From the NCBI RefSeq assembly GCF_009905605.1, contig NZ_JAAAKZ010000003.1, forward strand, positions 797,763 to 861,762: DNA of 64,000 nt, given 5' to 3'. Source of the stretch: Runella sp. CRIBMP. Its GTDB lineage: Bacteria; Bacteroidota; Bacteroidia; Cytophagales; Spirosomataceae. Shown piece after piece: positions 9,101 to 17,001 of the stretch. The number at the start of each line of letters is the position of its first letter. The stretch's first letter is position 1. The position numbers and the translations under genes were made by a program. The notes under the pieces were generated by a model, which saw nothing but the letters and a program-made list of their open reading frames with translations, was not told where the DNA came from and made no database searches.

Positions 9101-10942
9101 GCCTGTCGAAGTATTATACCAATGAAGCCCTTGGGTAAAAGCGGTTGCAGTCTGGGTTCCGCTGATAGGGTCAAAAACATTGTTAAGAATTTCCTGTGAG
9201 CCTTTTAACACAGCCAGTCCCCCCAATGAGGTTTCGTTGTGATTAAACGTAGGACCAACATCCGTATCATTATAAGATTCTGCATAGTAGAATTCGCCAT
9301 TACCGCTGGGCCCGTCGGTGGCAGAGCTACTATTGGTAGTATTGTCTAGAACTGCACAGCCAGCGCTGCCTTCCTGTACATAACTGTTTCCTACTTTGCA
9401 ATAGTGGATAATATCACCTGCCACATCTACCGATAAATATAGTGTTGTCGGTGATGCCTGAGGTGTAAGATTTCTAAATCCTCCTTGAAGTCCGAAACGA
9501 TCCAAAAAACCAAGGTCAAGACCTGTATCTGAAAACTCAATGTCTGACAGGATAGGTTGTGCGAAAGCCCTTTCATTGAAGCTGTTGGCATTGCTTCCTC
9601 CAGTAAGCCCTGTTTCAGCCCAAGTATCAGCCCATGGATTCCAGTTCCCAGATAAAGAAGAACTAAAAACCGTCGCGGGTTCCCGGGCGTAGTTAAGCGG
9701 GAACGAAAGCTCTGTAGTAAAAGCAGTAGGATTGGACGGGTTGAATGAAAGTACGTACGCGTGTAAATTAGCCGCCACCCCGCTTGCGCCTTCAGCACTA
9801 CATACTACCCCAAGATAACCTTTTCCTCCATGAAATTTCAGTGCCCACGGACGCAATTCCCCATTTGTGCAGGTAGGCAATCCGCTAAAATTAGCCAGGG
9901 GATACTGATTTACGGTTGCTGTCGAGGGAGTAGGGGTATTTGCACTCACATCCATTCGAATAAGTGCCTTTTGGTTAAGGTTCACCATCCATAAAAAATT
10001 ATCGTTATCGGCTATATCAATTCCTCCAAATCCCACTTTTGCTATTTTACCAAAAGCATCTATGTCCCGGCTGTCATCAATTGTGTTGTTGGGTAGGGCA
10101 TTGGCTCCTGTACGATCTACACCTCCCAGATCGATGGCGGCACCGCCGTTGCCAGGAGTAATCCCTTGTAAATTAAATGCATTTAGTAGACTGCCACCCG
10201 CAGAGGTTGAATAGTCAATCATATAAAGACCTCCCATGCCCTGAGGACCAAGCCCAGAATGGCGTTTTAAAACAGCAGAGGTAAAAACCCGTTTTTTTGC
10301 TTTCTGCCATGCATTCCCCCATGTTGTTCCGATTTGTAGAATTTGAATGTTACTGCTCATTTCAGTTCTTGCCGAACCCGAGCTGTTATAGGGCAATGTT
10401 ATAAAACCGGGGTGAGTGTTACCTGATACCGTATAAATCGCATTTCCGTTTTCGTAACAGGCTAAAGCAATTAGTGGGTTAGGTTGACAATATTCTTCGG
10501 GTATATTTATCCCTAAATGAGCCCTTGCCGCTGCTCCAGCAGTTACAAATTGTACTGATGTACCATTAAATGTATTGGTGACTCCGTGAAAGCCCGAAAA
10601 ACTCCCAGCAGGAATAGCGGAGAATTCAATACGGACTTTTTGCCCTGAAGCAGTAGCGCCTGAGTTCGGGAACGCATAGTCACCAAAAGACCCTGTAGTG
10701 GTTGTTGCGGTAAGTACTCCGTTTGTTGCAGTAACTGTTATACCTGCTACCCCAATTTCCTTAAATAAAGGCGTCGAGGTAGAATCTTGAGTACCGCTCC
10801 CATTATAATCTCTAAATACTTTTCCTTTTACTTGTGCCTGTGAAAAAGATACACTTGTGAGCCATATAGATAAAGCTAGAATAAATAATTTTTGCCAGTT
10901 TGGCCTACTCTTAAAAAAAATGTAGTAATCGTTTGAGTGCAT
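6200..10942 (-). CDS. Giant secreted SdrD_B/DUF11 surface protein, paralogue A
   Basis: 1,580 aa. The N-terminus has a signal peptide: basic SRPNWQK, then hydrophobic LFILALSIWLTSVSFSQA, with cleavage near residue 36. An SdrD_B-like domain follows (KVFRDYNGSGTQD). A region of ~540 aa with propeller-like repeats is next (residues ~150-690). Then come an SdrD_B unit (WKDSDNDGIQDAGEDG), two Ig/PKD-like segments, another SdrD_B unit (WKDINDNGIQDANEPG), a DUF11 repeat (DLALKKSISTKIARIGDTL) and a Cys-rich tail with two CCP motifs ending in CVPFTIKQTKKAGKNI. The DxNxDGxxD loops suggest Ca2+ binding. The role is probably adhesion or surface coating. The C-terminal ~200 aa are nearly identical to the neighbour at 11554-14499. 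No T9SS C-terminal domain is evident, so how it is anchored is unclear. Confidence 0.85.
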   Translation of the reverse strand: MHSNDYYIFFKSRPNWQKLFILALSIWLTSVSFSQAQVKGKVFRDYNGSGTQDSTSTPLFKEIGVAGITVTATNGVLTATTTTGSFGDYAFPNSGATASGQKVRIEFSAIPAGSFSGFHGVTNTFNGTSVQFVTAGAAARAHLGINIPEEYCQPNPLIALACYENGNAIYTVSGNTHPGFITLPYNSSGSARTEMSSNIQILQIGTTWGNAWQKAKKRVFTSAVLKRHSGLGPQGMGGLYMIDYSTSAGGSLLNAFNLQGITPGNGGAAIDLGGVDRTGANALPNNTIDDSRDIDAFGKIAKVGFGGIDIADNDNFLWMVNLNQKALIRMDVSANTPTPSTATVNQYPLANFSGLPTCTNGELRPWALKFHGGKGYLGVVCSAEGASGVAANLHAYVLSFNPSNPTAFTTELSFPLNYAREPATVFSSSLSGNWNPWADTWAETGLTGGSNANSFNERAFAQPILSDIEFSDTGLDLGFLDRFGLQGGFRNLTPQASPTTLYLSVDVAGDIIHYCKVGNSYVQEGSAGCAVLDNTTNSSSATDGPSGNGEFYYAESYNDTDVGPTFNHNETSLGGLAVLKGSQEILNNVFDPISGTQTATAFTQGLHWYNTSTGAKTDQYLIVPNATDNPQYFGKAGGLGDPELLCNPAPLEIGNRVWKDSDNDGIQDAGEDGINGVEIELYKGETLLATVTTATVAGQSGTWYFSSKSRLGSAWVGTGADTTLLPATAYSIKVKTALGAGALATCTAFSTKDATTDGLDSDINPDATISYTTGSYGENNHTLDIGVTECITPVITATSAQILCQGETAGAFTMNITSGTVSSQKWYGPIANNLPSTSLGTAIPGATSTTFIPSVAQLPAADGVIRYYAVVGESNSSTCSDTAYVAITVKPKPNAGNSQTVCAGTSATLTGTGPTTGSWTAQSSPANPSGATLGSTTAGVANVSFATNTSGTFKFVYTVDGCTDTVQITVGDKPIAGADIIGVNAICNTIASIDLPDAANGETWTQLGNTPKIAAIDPTSGVVTGMDAIGIYQFILTNSNTGCADTVAVETKNCLKGSIGDFIWKDINDNGIQDANEPGVKGVIVQLLNNDNNDALLATDTTDTNGIYGFSGLDSGNYKVKIVLNSLPDTCQISPKKDITSNSSNDTNDSDFDPTTAESPIININTLETGITKDNPTIDAALIIPCIKPVWTVTSTPICSPSTAVYSVSFSITNKNGSLKINAGTLSGTNPYTVTGIPNGTNLIVTDSLRANCVFDTTFIAPDCSCPQINLLTPNATACIGDTLPTLKIILFGTNLDGVTANWYANATGGSVLATGLSFKPTGIISATDTFYVALTGAPECINQPRTAVIVTAQNCDIDLALKKSISTKIARIGDTLTYTIKVWNEFTNDASGVEVTDSLATTIQLLNGTFNASRGSANISGNVIKWTIGNIAANGDTVTLTYKVKAMQEGVHFNTAEISKTNEKDKDSSPNNAQEGEDDIDRQCFTVPLKLCVGEKVQANVPAKYTNVQWFKDGGTNSIASGNEVLLTETGTYTFTANNNTCPAEGCCPVIIEPGDNCCPEEICVPFTIKQTKKAGKNI

Positions 10943-11495
10943 AAAAGTTGTGAATTTGGCGTATACTCTATATGTGTTTTAGAATGGAATGTTTCTTAAT
11001 AGTACCTTTTTGAAATAAAAAGCAGCTATTGGAGATGTCTATTTGGTATACAAATTATATGCCAATTCTTTTGTTTTTTTAAAATATATACCTATTTTAG
11101 TACTTATTAGTATATAAATTGATGTATATGGATATTAAAATAGTCATAATTATCATAAATAATATCCATAAAATCTTATCGATATTATTCCAATAAGTTT
11201 TTGCAAAAAAGTGTAAATGGTTGATTTGTAGAGGGATTGAAAGGGGTACAGTATTTTCAGGCCTCAAAGCATAAGTTTTGTGGGGCCTTGTACATTTAAA
11301 GGGGAAATTTCGTTCTAGCAGTAAAAATGTAGTGTGTAGCCAAAGGAAGGGTTAATTCGTAGCGTCAGTTTTAAAAAATGGGCCGTAGAAATTAAATGCG
11401 CATCAAACTGAAAATGCTATATAATTTGCTATTTCTAATCTCAGAATGATTCATTCTTGCGGGCATAGCCACTCTGCAAAAATTAAGCCAAACCA
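10943..11495. other. AT-rich spacer between the two paralogous surface-protein genes
   Basis: About 550 bp with no convincing gene on either strand. It is very AT-rich at 11040-11200, with runs such as tatataaattgatgtatat. It holds the upstream region of the 1,580-aa gene (minus strand) and the sequence downstream of the 981-aa gene. I see no exact TAnnTTTG element near the 10942 start. Confidence 0.6.
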
Positions 11496-11548
11496 TTTAC
11501 AACCAAAAAGAGAGAGCCCCCTAGGAGCTCTCTCTTTTTGGTTGTAAA
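11496..11548. terminator. 22-bp perfect palindromic terminator after the 981-aa surface protein
   Basis: Arms 11496-11517 and 11527-11548 pair perfectly over 22 bp, around the 9-nt loop cccctagga. The arms contain five A and five T on their outer halves. It lies just downstream of the stop at 11554 on the minus strand. Its core and loop match the terminator at 6151-6188, so the terminator was probably duplicated together with the gene end. Confidence 0.85.
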
Positions 11549-11553
11549 GAATT

Positions 11554-14499
11554 TTAGATATTTTTTCCTGCTTTTTTGGTTTGTTTGATGGTAAAAGGTA
11601 CGCATAAATCTTCGGGGCAACAGTTGTCACCAGGTTCGATAATGATAGGACAACACCCTTCGGCGGGGCAGGTATTGTTAAGTGCCTTAAACGTATACGT
11701 ACCAGTTTCACTCAATAATACTTCGTTGCCGTTTGCCACGGGTTCGGCGGTGCCCGTTTTAAACCATTCCACTCCCGTGTACTTAGCAGGGACGCTGGCC
11801 TGAACTTTTTCGCCGAAGCACAACTTTATTGGAACCGTAAAGCACTGGCGATCCAAATCATCCTCTCCTTCTTGGGCATTATTGGGGGAGGAGTCTTTGT
11901 CATTTTCGTTGGTTTTACTGATTTCAGCGGTGTTGAAATGGACGCCCTCCTGCATGGCTTTTACCTTGTAGGTCAGTGTGACGGTATCCCCGTTGGCGGC
12001 AATGTTTCCGATGTCCCACTTAATAACATTATTATTAATGGAAGCAGTGCCGCGCGAAGCATTAAAAGAGCCATTAATAAATTGAATGCTAATGGCAATG
12101 GAATCGGTTACTTCAACACCAGTGGCATTGTTGTTAAATTCATTCCATACTTTAATGGTATAATTGAGGGTATCACCGATTTGGGCGATTTTGGTGCTGA
12201 TACTTTTTTTGAGTGCTAAGTCTACTGGATAATCGGCGAAACCTGCGTCGACTTTAAAATCATTTTGGCCAGCACCGCCCGTGGTAAATGTAGATATTAC
12301 GTTAGGCCCGACCTCTTCAAAGTCAGAATCTATGTTATCGGTGGAGCTATTGGGAGTAGTAGGACTCAAACCAAGGAGAGCTGTTTGCGTAGCAAAATCG
12401 CCGATTTTAAGGAGGTATTTAGTGTTTGTTTTAAGGTCAACTTCGTACTTAATATATGAAGGCCCACCAGAAACGGTTGCTGATGAAAAGTAATATTGAC
12501 CTCCGTTAGAAGATTGTACGTTGGCTAAAGCGGTACCGTTTGAATCGCACAGTGTAACTATTACGCCATCAATCCCGACCTCATTGGCATCTTGTATTCC
12601 GTTTTTATTTTTATCCCACCATATTCTATTACCGATTTCAATCGGCTGTGGTGCGCACAAAATTTCCAAATCGCCTAAACCATTTGCTTTACCAAACCCA
12701 AATACATCGTCAGTATATAGAACGGCACCTCCGTTGGGGTTTGGCGCCTCTCCGGTAGCATTTCCGTCTTTATTGCCATTTGAATTAATGAGGCGTTTGA
12801 TTCCCCCGGTATTGGGTATATCAGTGGGGTTAATGGCGGTCATGGCGAGTTTGCCACTGCCTGCCAAAAGTGCTAGGCCCGCTTGAGAACTAATTTCATG
12901 GTTGTTGCCGTCTTGGGAACGGTCTCCCCAATAGTATTTTCCTCCACCGATGCCAGGCATACTCATTTGTTGAATTGACGCCGTACTTCCACAAACCGAA
13001 CCGTTGTTTTCAATAATCCACGTCCCGTTGGGGCCGCATGGGCCTGCCCGTAAAATTTCTCCAGGGCCGATAACGGTTACAAAATTGGTATCATTTGCAA
13101 TAGGGAATCGATTATTGAATCCCATTTGATCGGCAAAACGGTCGCGGAGACCAATAATCATGGAACCGTCAACATCAAACTCGATGTCGGTGAGCCAGGC
13201 TTGTGGATAAGTCGTGAAATTATTGTCTCTGTCGGGGACCAAATACGGAAGCGGAATCCATGGACGCCATTTTTGGCCTCTTGCGTCGCTGGTGGGGATA
13301 TCGGCGTTGGAGGCACCTTTTAAATAAGTAAGGGGAAAACTGAGTACTTGCGTAAAGGTTCCATTTTCGAAAGCATAAACGGTGGCGGCCAGTCCAGTGG
13401 TGTCGCTTTTGTCAAGGGCATCTTCGCGGGTACAAACTACACCTATATATACTTTATTGCGATAATATTTGGTCGCAAACGGACGATAACTTTGCCCATT
13501 ACAGGGGTTAGGAATGAGGTACGAAACGGTATCTTTCGTAGCTATATCCAAAGCATACAGTCTTCGATTGTTTAGATTGGTCAACCAAAGGGTTTTGCCA
13601 TCATCTGAAATGTCCAAATCACCAATGCCAACCTTTCCTACGGCGTCGTATGCTGGAATATCATAACTGTCGAGACGAGCATTGGCCGTAATACTGTCGG
13701 GAAGGTCAGTGTGCATGTCAACGCCCGCTACCGAGCCCAAGTTAAAAAACTCAGTGGTAGTGGTATCTGAGCTTCCAAGGGTTGTGACAAAAATGGCCCC
13801 TGGGCCTTGTTCGGCAAAACCAACATGACGTTTGGTAAAAGCGGCGGTGAAAATTTGGGCGGTTTCGCGTTTGTAAGCAATACCCCACACCGAGCCAAGG
13901 TCTTTTACGAAGGCATAATGGGAGACAACCTTGGTAGTGTCAATCACTTCAAACGGGACTCCTACCAGTATATCAAGGTTGCCGAGGGGAGTAGTGGCGG
14001 CATTGACAGATACAAAGCAAGTCGTTACCAATTGGGGGTTGTCTGTATCGCAATAATGATTAGGGTAATTAATTCCTAAATTAACCCCGGTAGAATTTCC
14101 AACAACAAACTGAACCGAAGTATTACTTCCAGTTGGATTAAACGGGCCGTCATAGTCGTTTACGAGAAAATCCTTAAATTCTACACGTAGTGTATCCGAA
14201 TCAGGTGTATTGGTGAGCGTATAGGAGCCATCAGAGGCGGTACGGGTCGAGTCGGCCAACGAACCGTCTTTCTTATAAGCACAAACTAAAATACCTTGGA
14301 CCCCTATTTCATTAAAGGTCGCGGTATTTGTTTTAAGTCCATCAGCGTTAAAATCTCGGAAGACTATCCCCTGAATTGTTTGTGCTTCTGCCACTGTTCC
14401 TGTTAAACAATAAAGAAAAGCACACTGAACTACGTAAAGAACAACTGAACTTAGCCCCTTCACACCTTTGGAGAGTGCATACTCGTACAAAGCCCCCAT
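11554..14499 (-). CDS. Secreted SdrD_B/DUF11 surface protein, paralogue B
   Basis: 981 aa. The start gives a long signal peptide (hydrophobic VVLYVVQCAFLYCLTGTVAEA, cleavage near residue 39). An SdrD_B-like domain follows (IVFRDFNADGLKTN), then a propeller-like region of ~500 aa (GDLDISDDGKTLWLTNLNN is one readable unit). Next are one SdrD_B unit with a Ca2+-type loop (WWDKNKNGIQDANEVG), a DUF11 repeat (DLALKKSISTKIAQIGDTL) and the same Cys-rich tail as paralogue A. It lacks the Ig/PKD-like middle of A. From DUF11 to the end the two proteins are nearly the same: AMQEGVHFNTAEISKTNE occurs in both. This is a tandem duplication followed by gain or loss of middle domains. Surface role inferred. 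Confidence 0.85.
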   Translation of the reverse strand: MGALYEYALSKGVKGLSSVVLYVVQCAFLYCLTGTVAEAQTIQGIVFRDFNADGLKTNTATFNEIGVQGILVCAYKKDGSLADSTRTASDGSYTLTNTPDSDTLRVEFKDFLVNDYDGPFNPTGSNTSVQFVVGNSTGVNLGINYPNHYCDTDNPQLVTTCFVSVNAATTPLGNLDILVGVPFEVIDTTKVVSHYAFVKDLGSVWGIAYKRETAQIFTAAFTKRHVGFAEQGPGAIFVTTLGSSDTTTTEFFNLGSVAGVDMHTDLPDSITANARLDSYDIPAYDAVGKVGIGDLDISDDGKTLWLTNLNNRRLYALDIATKDTVSYLIPNPCNGQSYRPFATKYYRNKVYIGVVCTREDALDKSDTTGLAATVYAFENGTFTQVLSFPLTYLKGASNADIPTSDARGQKWRPWIPLPYLVPDRDNNFTTYPQAWLTDIEFDVDGSMIIGLRDRFADQMGFNNRFPIANDTNFVTVIGPGEILRAGPCGPNGTWIIENNGSVCGSTASIQQMSMPGIGGGKYYWGDRSQDGNNHEISSQAGLALLAGSGKLAMTAINPTDIPNTGGIKRLINSNGNKDGNATGEAPNPNGGAVLYTDDVFGFGKANGLGDLEILCAPQPIEIGNRIWWDKNKNGIQDANEVGIDGVIVTLCDSNGTALANVQSSNGGQYYFSSATVSGGPSYIKYEVDLKTNTKYLLKIGDFATQTALLGLSPTTPNSSTDNIDSDFEEVGPNVISTFTTGGAGQNDFKVDAGFADYPVDLALKKSISTKIAQIGDTLNYTIKVWNEFNNNATGVEVTDSIAISIQFINGSFNASRGTASINNNVIKWDIGNIAANGDTVTLTYKVKAMQEGVHFNTAEISKTNENDKDSSPNNAQEGEDDLDRQCFTVPIKLCFGEKVQASVPAKYTGVEWFKTGTAEPVANGNEVLLSETGTYTFKALNNTCPAEGCCPIIIEPGDNCCPEDLCVPFTIKQTKKAGKNI

Positions 14500-15059
14500 A
14501 CCCCGAATATTTAATTATGATAATTTTTGCCAGCGAAACAAATGAAAATATATACCATTTGTAACGATTTTAGAGCAATAAATATACCATAACTCTCATT
14601 AAAGATCGAAAAGGAGGAGCTATATCTTAATAAAGAGCAGAAAAAGAGGGGAATTTTCTTTTTGAAGTAAAAATTAGGGGTTTTTAGTGGGCTTCCTTTG
14701 CCCGAGAACTACTTAAGTAGGTAATAAAATGAGGGCATCAAGAACCGTACCAAAAAATGAATTTTATAGGTTATTTTTCATTTGCTTGTCCATAAATGAG
14801 TGTCAATTAGGGCTTTTTTAGGCTTTTGGACTCAATTAATCAGCTTCCTTAGCGAGTTGGTAGAGATTTACGCCGAATTTTAGATGTAAGAATGTTAGAA
14901 ATTGGATCAATAAGTATAATATGTAATTTTTTATCCCAAAAAGAATTGTTACTGGGTGCTCTTAATTGGACCTTTGAGGATAGGCGGGAGACGTTGAAAT
15001 TGCTGGTGGCTAAGATTCAGAAATAATACGATAAAAATGGGTATACCCCTAAACGACAT

Positions 15060-15084
15060 GACCCCGTCTCAAGGAGACGGGGTC
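15060..15084. terminator. Isolated GC-rich hairpin, 11-bp perfect stem
   Basis: gaccccgtctc-aag-gagacggggtc. No T-run follows on either strand, so it is a weak intrinsic terminator at best. It lies 34 bp after the stop of the small ~44-aa frame and could be that lost gene's terminator. No gene next to it needs one. Confidence 0.4.
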
Positions 15085-15269
15085 AATGCTACACACTTTA
15101 CCCTACTTTGAAAATTATTTTGAAGCTATCGAATAGCTCGCTTATTGCTTTTCCATAACATTGAGTACAGCCAATATGAATTACTCTTTGAAGAGTTTTT
15201 ACGACTGCTTTATCGACCACTAAATTACTGTGAATTTGAATACAGACTGCGTTATTTTGGCTCAAAAAA

Positions 15270-15348
15270 CCGTGAAACCTAACTATTGGCCGGTGAAATG
15301 ACTATAAAAGCGGGTGAAATGACTGTATTGATGGGTGAATTTGTAGGC
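15270..15348 (+). repeat. Four tandem iteron-like units, consensus about CCGGTGAAATGACT
   Basis: Unit 1, 15270-15289 (CCGTGAAACCTAACTATTGG); unit 2, 15290-15310; unit 3, 15311-15330 (CGGGTGAAATGACTGTATTG); unit 4, 15331-15348, degenerate. The period is 20-21 bp, two DNA turns, as expected for an array of regulator sites. The same core, CCGTGAAAC...ACTAT, occurs upstream of the NarL-type gene at 18756-18811. Confidence 0.5.
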
Positions 15349-15387
15349 TTGTTTTTACTCTTTAGACATAAATTTTGACAACAAAAT

Positions 15388-15417
15388 AAAAAATCCTCGG
15401 TTGGACGAGGATTTTTT
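15388..15417. terminator. Terminator of the peptide/acyltransferase operon
   Basis: 12-bp perfect stem (15388-15399 with 15406-15417) and a 6-nt loop. It has six A on the left and six T on the right, and lies 26 bp after the stop at 15443 on the minus strand. The stem CCTCG/CGAGG resembles that of the ndk terminator at 18821-18849. Confidence 0.85.
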
Positions 15418-15442
15418 GAGTTCTTAAAACTGAGATTTTGGA

Positions 15443-16552
15443 TCAAATAAGGATTCCCTGTCGAACCAACTCTTTGAAAATAAATTTCCCGAGCGCTTGT
15501 TTAGGGTTGACAAAAGGCGGCTTCAAAAGATAATTTTTTAGACCGTCAGAAATTTCGTACGTTGAATAAAGTATTTTGTCAAACAATACTGGAGCGTCTT
15601 GTAGCTCAAAAATACTATACCTACTAAAGTTGAATTCGTAATGAACTCTTTTGTATGCCGAATTTGGCGGTGACTGTAATGAATCTTCCCGGCTGATTAG
15701 TGCATTGTGGATATAGTTCCATCCTTCCCATTGTTCAGGATAGGAGGCCACATATTTGGCAAAAAAATCGAAAAGATATTGTAATGTTTTGGTTGAAAAC
15801 TCCTCCCTCGAAGTTCCTGGCTCGGCTTTTATGGCCTCGCCCGCATAAAGCATATTAGTGCGGTCGGGCTTACGGTACGAAACAACAGGGACGAGTGGCA
15901 CGCCAGTGATATAACTAAGATAGGTCATCCCTTTGCGTGCGTTAATTTTTTGACTTAAAAAGTCTACTGGGTCAAGTTTTTCATCTCCTGTACCAGTGTT
16001 GCCATCTAAGTATACTAACAGTGATCTGCCAGATTTAAGCTCGCGGACCAACTTCAATAAAATTTGAGGGTCTTCTGCATTTAATACACTTACCTCACTG
16101 TTGGTATCATACTTCTCCTTCATGCGAGCGGTATAGCTCATCATGGATTCGATTTGTTTACTATAAACATCCTGCCTGACGATGGTAGAGAAGTTGTGCC
16201 CCATCCTGATAAGCAGGTTTGCAATGATTCTGTAAGAGCCTAAGTGAAACGTACAGAAAATCTGAGGCGTTTTGTTGGATTTAAGCGATTTTATGTTGCC
16301 TTTGACATCGCAGAAATCACCAATTTGCAGTAAATTGCGCTCAAAACTTTCAAAAGCTAAATTAGTCAGTAAACTTTTGAAAAGTTCGGCATGTTCTGAT
16401 GGGGGGATTTCTGGGAGAAAGTTGGTAAGGTTGGCCGAAAAAATAGCAAACCTTACCGTATAACCTTCCTCTTCGTGTAAATTCACTCGGTTGAGCGCGT
16501 CTTCACAGTCAAGAAGTGCACGTTTATAATTGGCTAAATCCGAGGTTCTCAT
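15443..16552 (-). CDS. LpxL/LpxM-like (lysophospholipid-type) acyltransferase, possible peptide acyltransferase
   Basis: 369 aa with no signal peptide. The middle resembles LpxL/HtrB-type acyltransferases: FCTFHLGSYRII at residues 99-110, RMGHNFSTIVRQ, a conserved SGRSLLVYLDGNTG, and GVPLVPVVSYRKPD. In the usual HxxxxD/E motif the acidic residue is replaced by Arg here (His103, Arg108). The last ~120 residues (after PEQWEGWNYIHNAL) are an extension I cannot assign. The ATG at 16552 is 10 bp after the stop of a 58-aa peptide gene, so the two are surely co-transcribed. Lipid A acyltransferases do not normally sit behind a tiny peptide gene, so the peptide may be the substrate. That is inference. 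An alternative is an ordinary lipid acyltransferase with a small accessory protein. Confidence 0.75.
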   Translation of the reverse strand: MRTSDLANYKRALLDCEDALNRVNLHEEEGYTVRFAIFSANLTNFLPEIPPSEHAELFKSLLTNLAFESFERNLLQIGDFCDVKGNIKSLKSNKTPQIFCTFHLGSYRIIANLLIRMGHNFSTIVRQDVYSKQIESMMSYTARMKEKYDTNSEVSVLNAEDPQILLKLVRELKSGRSLLVYLDGNTGTGDEKLDPVDFLSQKINARKGMTYLSYITGVPLVPVVSYRKPDRTNMLYAGEAIKAEPGTSREEFSTKTLQYLFDFFAKYVASYPEQWEGWNYIHNALISREDSLQSPPNSAYKRVHYEFNFSRYSIFELQDAPVLFDKILYSTYEISDGLKNYLLKPPFVNPKQALGKFIFKELVRQGILI

Positions 16553-16562
16553 GCGATTATAA

Positions 16563-16739
16563 TTAAAGAGCTAATGATTGTTCTGCCTGCTTCTCAAGTG
16601 AGATACCGTAGCAAGAGGCCATTGGATCTTTATCACCGAAATTCAGGAGGCGGCTTGATTCGTTTTTAGCATAGAATTTGCCTTCTTTGATGAATGAATT
16701 CAAAGCTTTTTTTGGTTGGATGCTGAATGACTTTTTCAT
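16563..16739 (-). CDS. 58-aa peptide, possible precursor for the adjacent acyltransferase
   Basis: I translated this by hand from the ATG at 16739 to the TAA at 16563-16565. It begins MKKSFSIQPKKALNSFIKEG and ends PMASCYGISLEKQAEQSLAL. The N-terminal half is basic and could form an amphipathic helix (leader-like). The C-terminal half has one Cys (Cys43, in ASCYG). There is no signal peptide, no membrane segment and no double-glycine cleavage site. It lies 10 bp upstream of the LpxL-like gene, with its own promoter element at 16847-16854, divergent from the LytTR regulator gene. This arrangement resembles a RiPP or peptide-signal operon. I know no family that it matches. It could instead be a small chaperone of the enzyme. 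Confidence 0.7.
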   Translation of the reverse strand: MKKSFSIQPKKALNSFIKEGKFYAKNESSRLLNFGDKDPMASCYGISLEKQAEQSLAL

Positions 16740-16846
16740 AATTGTTGTGTTTTGAATTAAGTGAAATAATGATTTTAAAATATTGATTTACAATTCCTTG
16801 CGTTAAAAGATTTTGCTATATTTATCGTTCTAATCTTTCGACAATG

Positions 16847-16854
16847 CAAAGGTA
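16847..16854 (-). promoter_or_regulatory. TAnnTTTG element for the peptide/acyltransferase operon
   Basis: On the minus strand the sequence reads TACCTTTG, an exact TAnnTTTG match and identical to the ebo operon element. It is ~108 bp upstream of the peptide ATG. No good -33 TTTG is seen. It is 38 bp from the divergent element of the LytTR gene. Confidence 0.45.
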
Positions 16855-16866
16855 GAGTACATCTAA

Positions 16867-16899
16867 GTTGCAGCCTATCCGTACTAATTGCTATATTTG
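16867..16899 (+). promoter_or_regulatory. Bacteroidota-type promoter for the LytTR gene
   Basis: GTTG at 16867-16870, a 21-bp spacer, then TATATTTG at 16892-16899, an exact match to TAnnTTTG. The start codon is ~100 bp downstream. Within that leader, AGTCA-ttat-TGACT (16911-16924) forms a small dyad, a possible regulator site. Confidence 0.5.
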
Positions 16900-17001
16900 T
16901 AGTGCTTTATAGTCATTATTGACTATTTTGTGTACTTTTGGAGTAGTCAAAGTGTGAAAGTTGAAGTTATTATCAGGTAGTGTAGAGCGTTTTTTGTTAT
17001 T

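Larger units (their letters stand above)
14500..15387. other. 0.9-kb spacer with iteron-like repeats and gene debris
   Basis: No intact gene is visible. On the plus strand, an open frame from about 14893 to 15026 encodes ~44 aa ending TFEDRRETLKLLVAKIQK, with a stop codon shortly upstream. It looks like a gene tail, but I do not recognise the family. A perfect 11-bp hairpin follows at 15060-15084. Four related ~20-bp units lie at 15270-15348. The stretch reads as a decayed accessory region next to the peptide/acyltransferase operon. Confidence 0.5.

Noticed and set aside
15270..15348. Tandem units read as a CRISPR array
   Set aside because: The repeats are short, diverged and directly abutting, with no unique spacers, and no cas gene is in the window.
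16953..16979. Eight-codon GTG frame in the leader of the LytTR gene
   Set aside because: No start context or conservation evidence; too short to support as a leader peptide.
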